The notes beneath the pieces were generated by a model. The model searched no databases. It was not told where the DNA came from and saw only the letters and a list, made by a program, of their open reading frames with translations. From positions 45,776 to 109,775 of the forward strand of contig NZ_KQ954297.1 in NCBI RefSeq assembly GCF_001519055.1: a stretch of DNA of 64,000 bases. The letters are read 5' to 3'. Positions within the stretch are counted from its first letter, which is position 1; each line of letters begins with the position of its first letter. Of this stretch, positions 63,122 to 64,000 are shown piece by piece. The position numbers and the translations under genes were made by a program. The DNA is from Novosphingobium sp. Fuku2-ISO-50 (GTDB taxonomy: Bacteria; Pseudomonadota; Alphaproteobacteria; Sphingomonadales; Sphingomonadaceae).

Positions 63122-63409
63122 ATGAAAATTGCTGCTTTTTCGACGATCCTTGCCGCTTCACTCCTTGCCAGCACGACTGCCTATGCTCAAGATGCGGCCA
63201 TTGTGCCCGCGCAGGTGGCTCCTATAAGCCCGACATCCGCGATCGTGGCGCCGAGTTCGGTCGGCGACGCATCGGCTAACGCCACCAAAGCCAGCACGAC
63301 CGCTCTCGCCAATCAGGCCAAGGGCGAGAAGAAGGGCGGGCGAGGCTCGGTGCTAGAAGCCATCGGGTTTGGCCTACTGTCGATCATGGTGATTACCGTA
63401 TCGATCTGA
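63122..63409 (+). CDS. Small secreted or membrane-anchored protein, similar in design to 5325-5609
   Basis: A 95-residue protein with signal peptide (MKIAAFSTILAASLLASTTA, cleavage likely after YAQ), an alanine/serine-rich low-complexity middle (APSSVGDASANATKASTTA), a basic patch (KGEKKGGRG) and a C-terminal hydrophobic segment (AIGFGLLSIMVITVSI). The sequence identity with the 94-aa protein at 5325-5609 is low but size and architecture agree. A strong Shine-Dalgarno (AGGAGGC) is present. Function unknown; an envelope role is inferred from topology. Confidence 0.7.
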   Translation: MKIAAFSTILAASLLASTTAYAQDAAIVPAQVAPISPTSAIVAPSSVGDASANATKASTTALANQAKGEKKGGRGSVLEAIGFGLLSIMVITVSI

Positions 63410-63709
63410 CAACGCTTGTGATGGGCGCCATGCCGCGCAGCGCATGATACCATGAAGCGGGAAACGCTTTTTCGTCAAAAATCACGTGAAAACAAGTTTC
63501 AGACTTTGATGCATCGGTAGGTCCAATGTCATCATTGTCTTGGGGCTTGTCAGGCGCCCGCATGGCGCTCGAGTTTTGGGCATAGGCGGCCTCAATCGGG
63601 CGGTTACTCTCGATCCGCGACGCCCTGACGTGATGGCGTGGACGACTCCTGCACCAGCGTAGCTGTGTCATAATGCGGTCGTTGTAGTTCCACGTCTGGG
63701 AGTCGGCAG
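63410..63709. other. Interval before the IS110-type gene
   Basis: About 300 bases without a supported gene. A weak hairpin AAGCG-GGAAA-CGCTT followed by TTT (63455-63472) may terminate the small gene at 63122. The last part may be the left end of the IS110-type element. IS110 elements usually lack long terminal inverted repeats, so no boundary can be seen. Confidence 0.4.
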
Positions 63710-64000
63710 ATGAAGCAGGAGGTTGTTACCGTCGGATTGGATCTGGCGAAGAGCGTTTTCCAGGTTCACGCAATAGGTGGAGACGGCACCGTTCTGGTCC
63801 GGCGCAAACTTCGGCGGGCAGAGGTGGTCGGCTTCTTCACCGATCTTCCGGCCTGCCTCATCGGCATGGAGGCATGTGCGTCGGCGCACCATTGGGCTCG
63901 GGAGTTGATAGCGTTGGGGCACGAGGTCCGGCTGATGCCAGTCGGTGCGACCGCGGTCATGCGAATGACGCGCAAAAATGCTGATCGGCAGCCATGGATT
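63710..64000 (+). mobile_element. IS110 family transposase, N-terminal part (runs off window)
   Basis: The frame is open from ATG 63710 to the last base (97 codons). VTVGLDLAKSVFQVHAI matches the start of DEDD transposases of IS110, with the first catalytic Asp, and LIGMEACASAHHWARELIALGHEVRLMP carries the second acidic residue and the conserved patch. The next segment should read roughly ...KNDAADA; here the frame reads RKNADRQPW, and AND appears in another frame. The copy may be degraded, but the gene is cut by the window edge. Confidence 0.82.

Overview
The window is a chromosomal segment from a GC-rich alphaproteobacterium, most likely a sphingomonad (Sphingomonadales). This rests on the order leuS-lptE-holA running into a large exopolysaccharide (EPS) locus, the RegB/RegA (PrrB/PrrA) redox pair beside a bo3-type cyoABCD operon, short OPX and BY-kinase type export proteins, and sphingomonad-like insertion sequences. 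No species call is possible from sequence reading alone.

Layout. 1-2002: housekeeping genes leuS (3' end), lptE and holA. 2555-35727: an EPS gene cluster on both strands. It holds an initiating polyprenyl glycosylphosphotransferase, UDP-glucuronate 4-epimerase, two Wzy/ligase-type membrane proteins, the OPX (Wza-like) and PCP/BY-kinase (Wzc-like) export pair, four acyltransferase-3 proteins, an SGNH hydrolase-like protein, three GT4-type glycosyltransferases, a GT-D-like protein, a WcaF-like acetyltransferase, a sulfotransferase, a secreted beta-helix protein, an aldo/keto reductase, a GMC oxidoreductase, a Wzx flippase, Ugd, GDP-fucose synthase and Gmd. Together these encode supply of UDP-GlcA, UDP-GalA and GDP-fucose, assembly on a lipid carrier, flipping, Wzy-type polymerisation, export, and unusually rich decoration of an acidic polymer. 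35992-44385: mixed housekeeping genes (AI-2E family permease, sodB, a DAACS symporter, glmM, a stand-alone glycosyltransferase, DUF1272-thiD-peptidase). 44396-52118: a minus-strand series cyoABCD-SURF1-regB-regA-LOG. 52279-60694: transporters, a class A acid phosphatase, an OmpR-type two-component system, tRNA-Cys, a crotonase and an AlaC-type aminotransferase. 60867-64000: an IS-associated, partly AT-rich segment with a truncated IS5-like transposase, two small unknown proteins and the start of an IS110-type transposase at the window edge.

Points most worth a second look: the eight-copy 19-bp tandem repeat that grows out of the 3' end of the sulfotransferase gene; the divergent GT-D-like protein; the beta-helix/AKR/GMC/flippase block; two signal-peptide plus C-terminal-TM mini-proteins at opposite ends of the window; the two strong hairpins between the crotonase and the aminotransferase; and the redox regulator RegBA built into a quinol oxidase operon. 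I did not find a CRISPR array, an evident defence system or a prophage. The EPS locus is the dominant accessory system, and its polymer structure cannot be predicted from this sequence.

Start codons were chosen by family N-termini, overlap with the preceding gene and Shine-Dalgarno-like sequences; the original long open frames often extend further upstream. All functions are assigned by reading motifs, not by database search.
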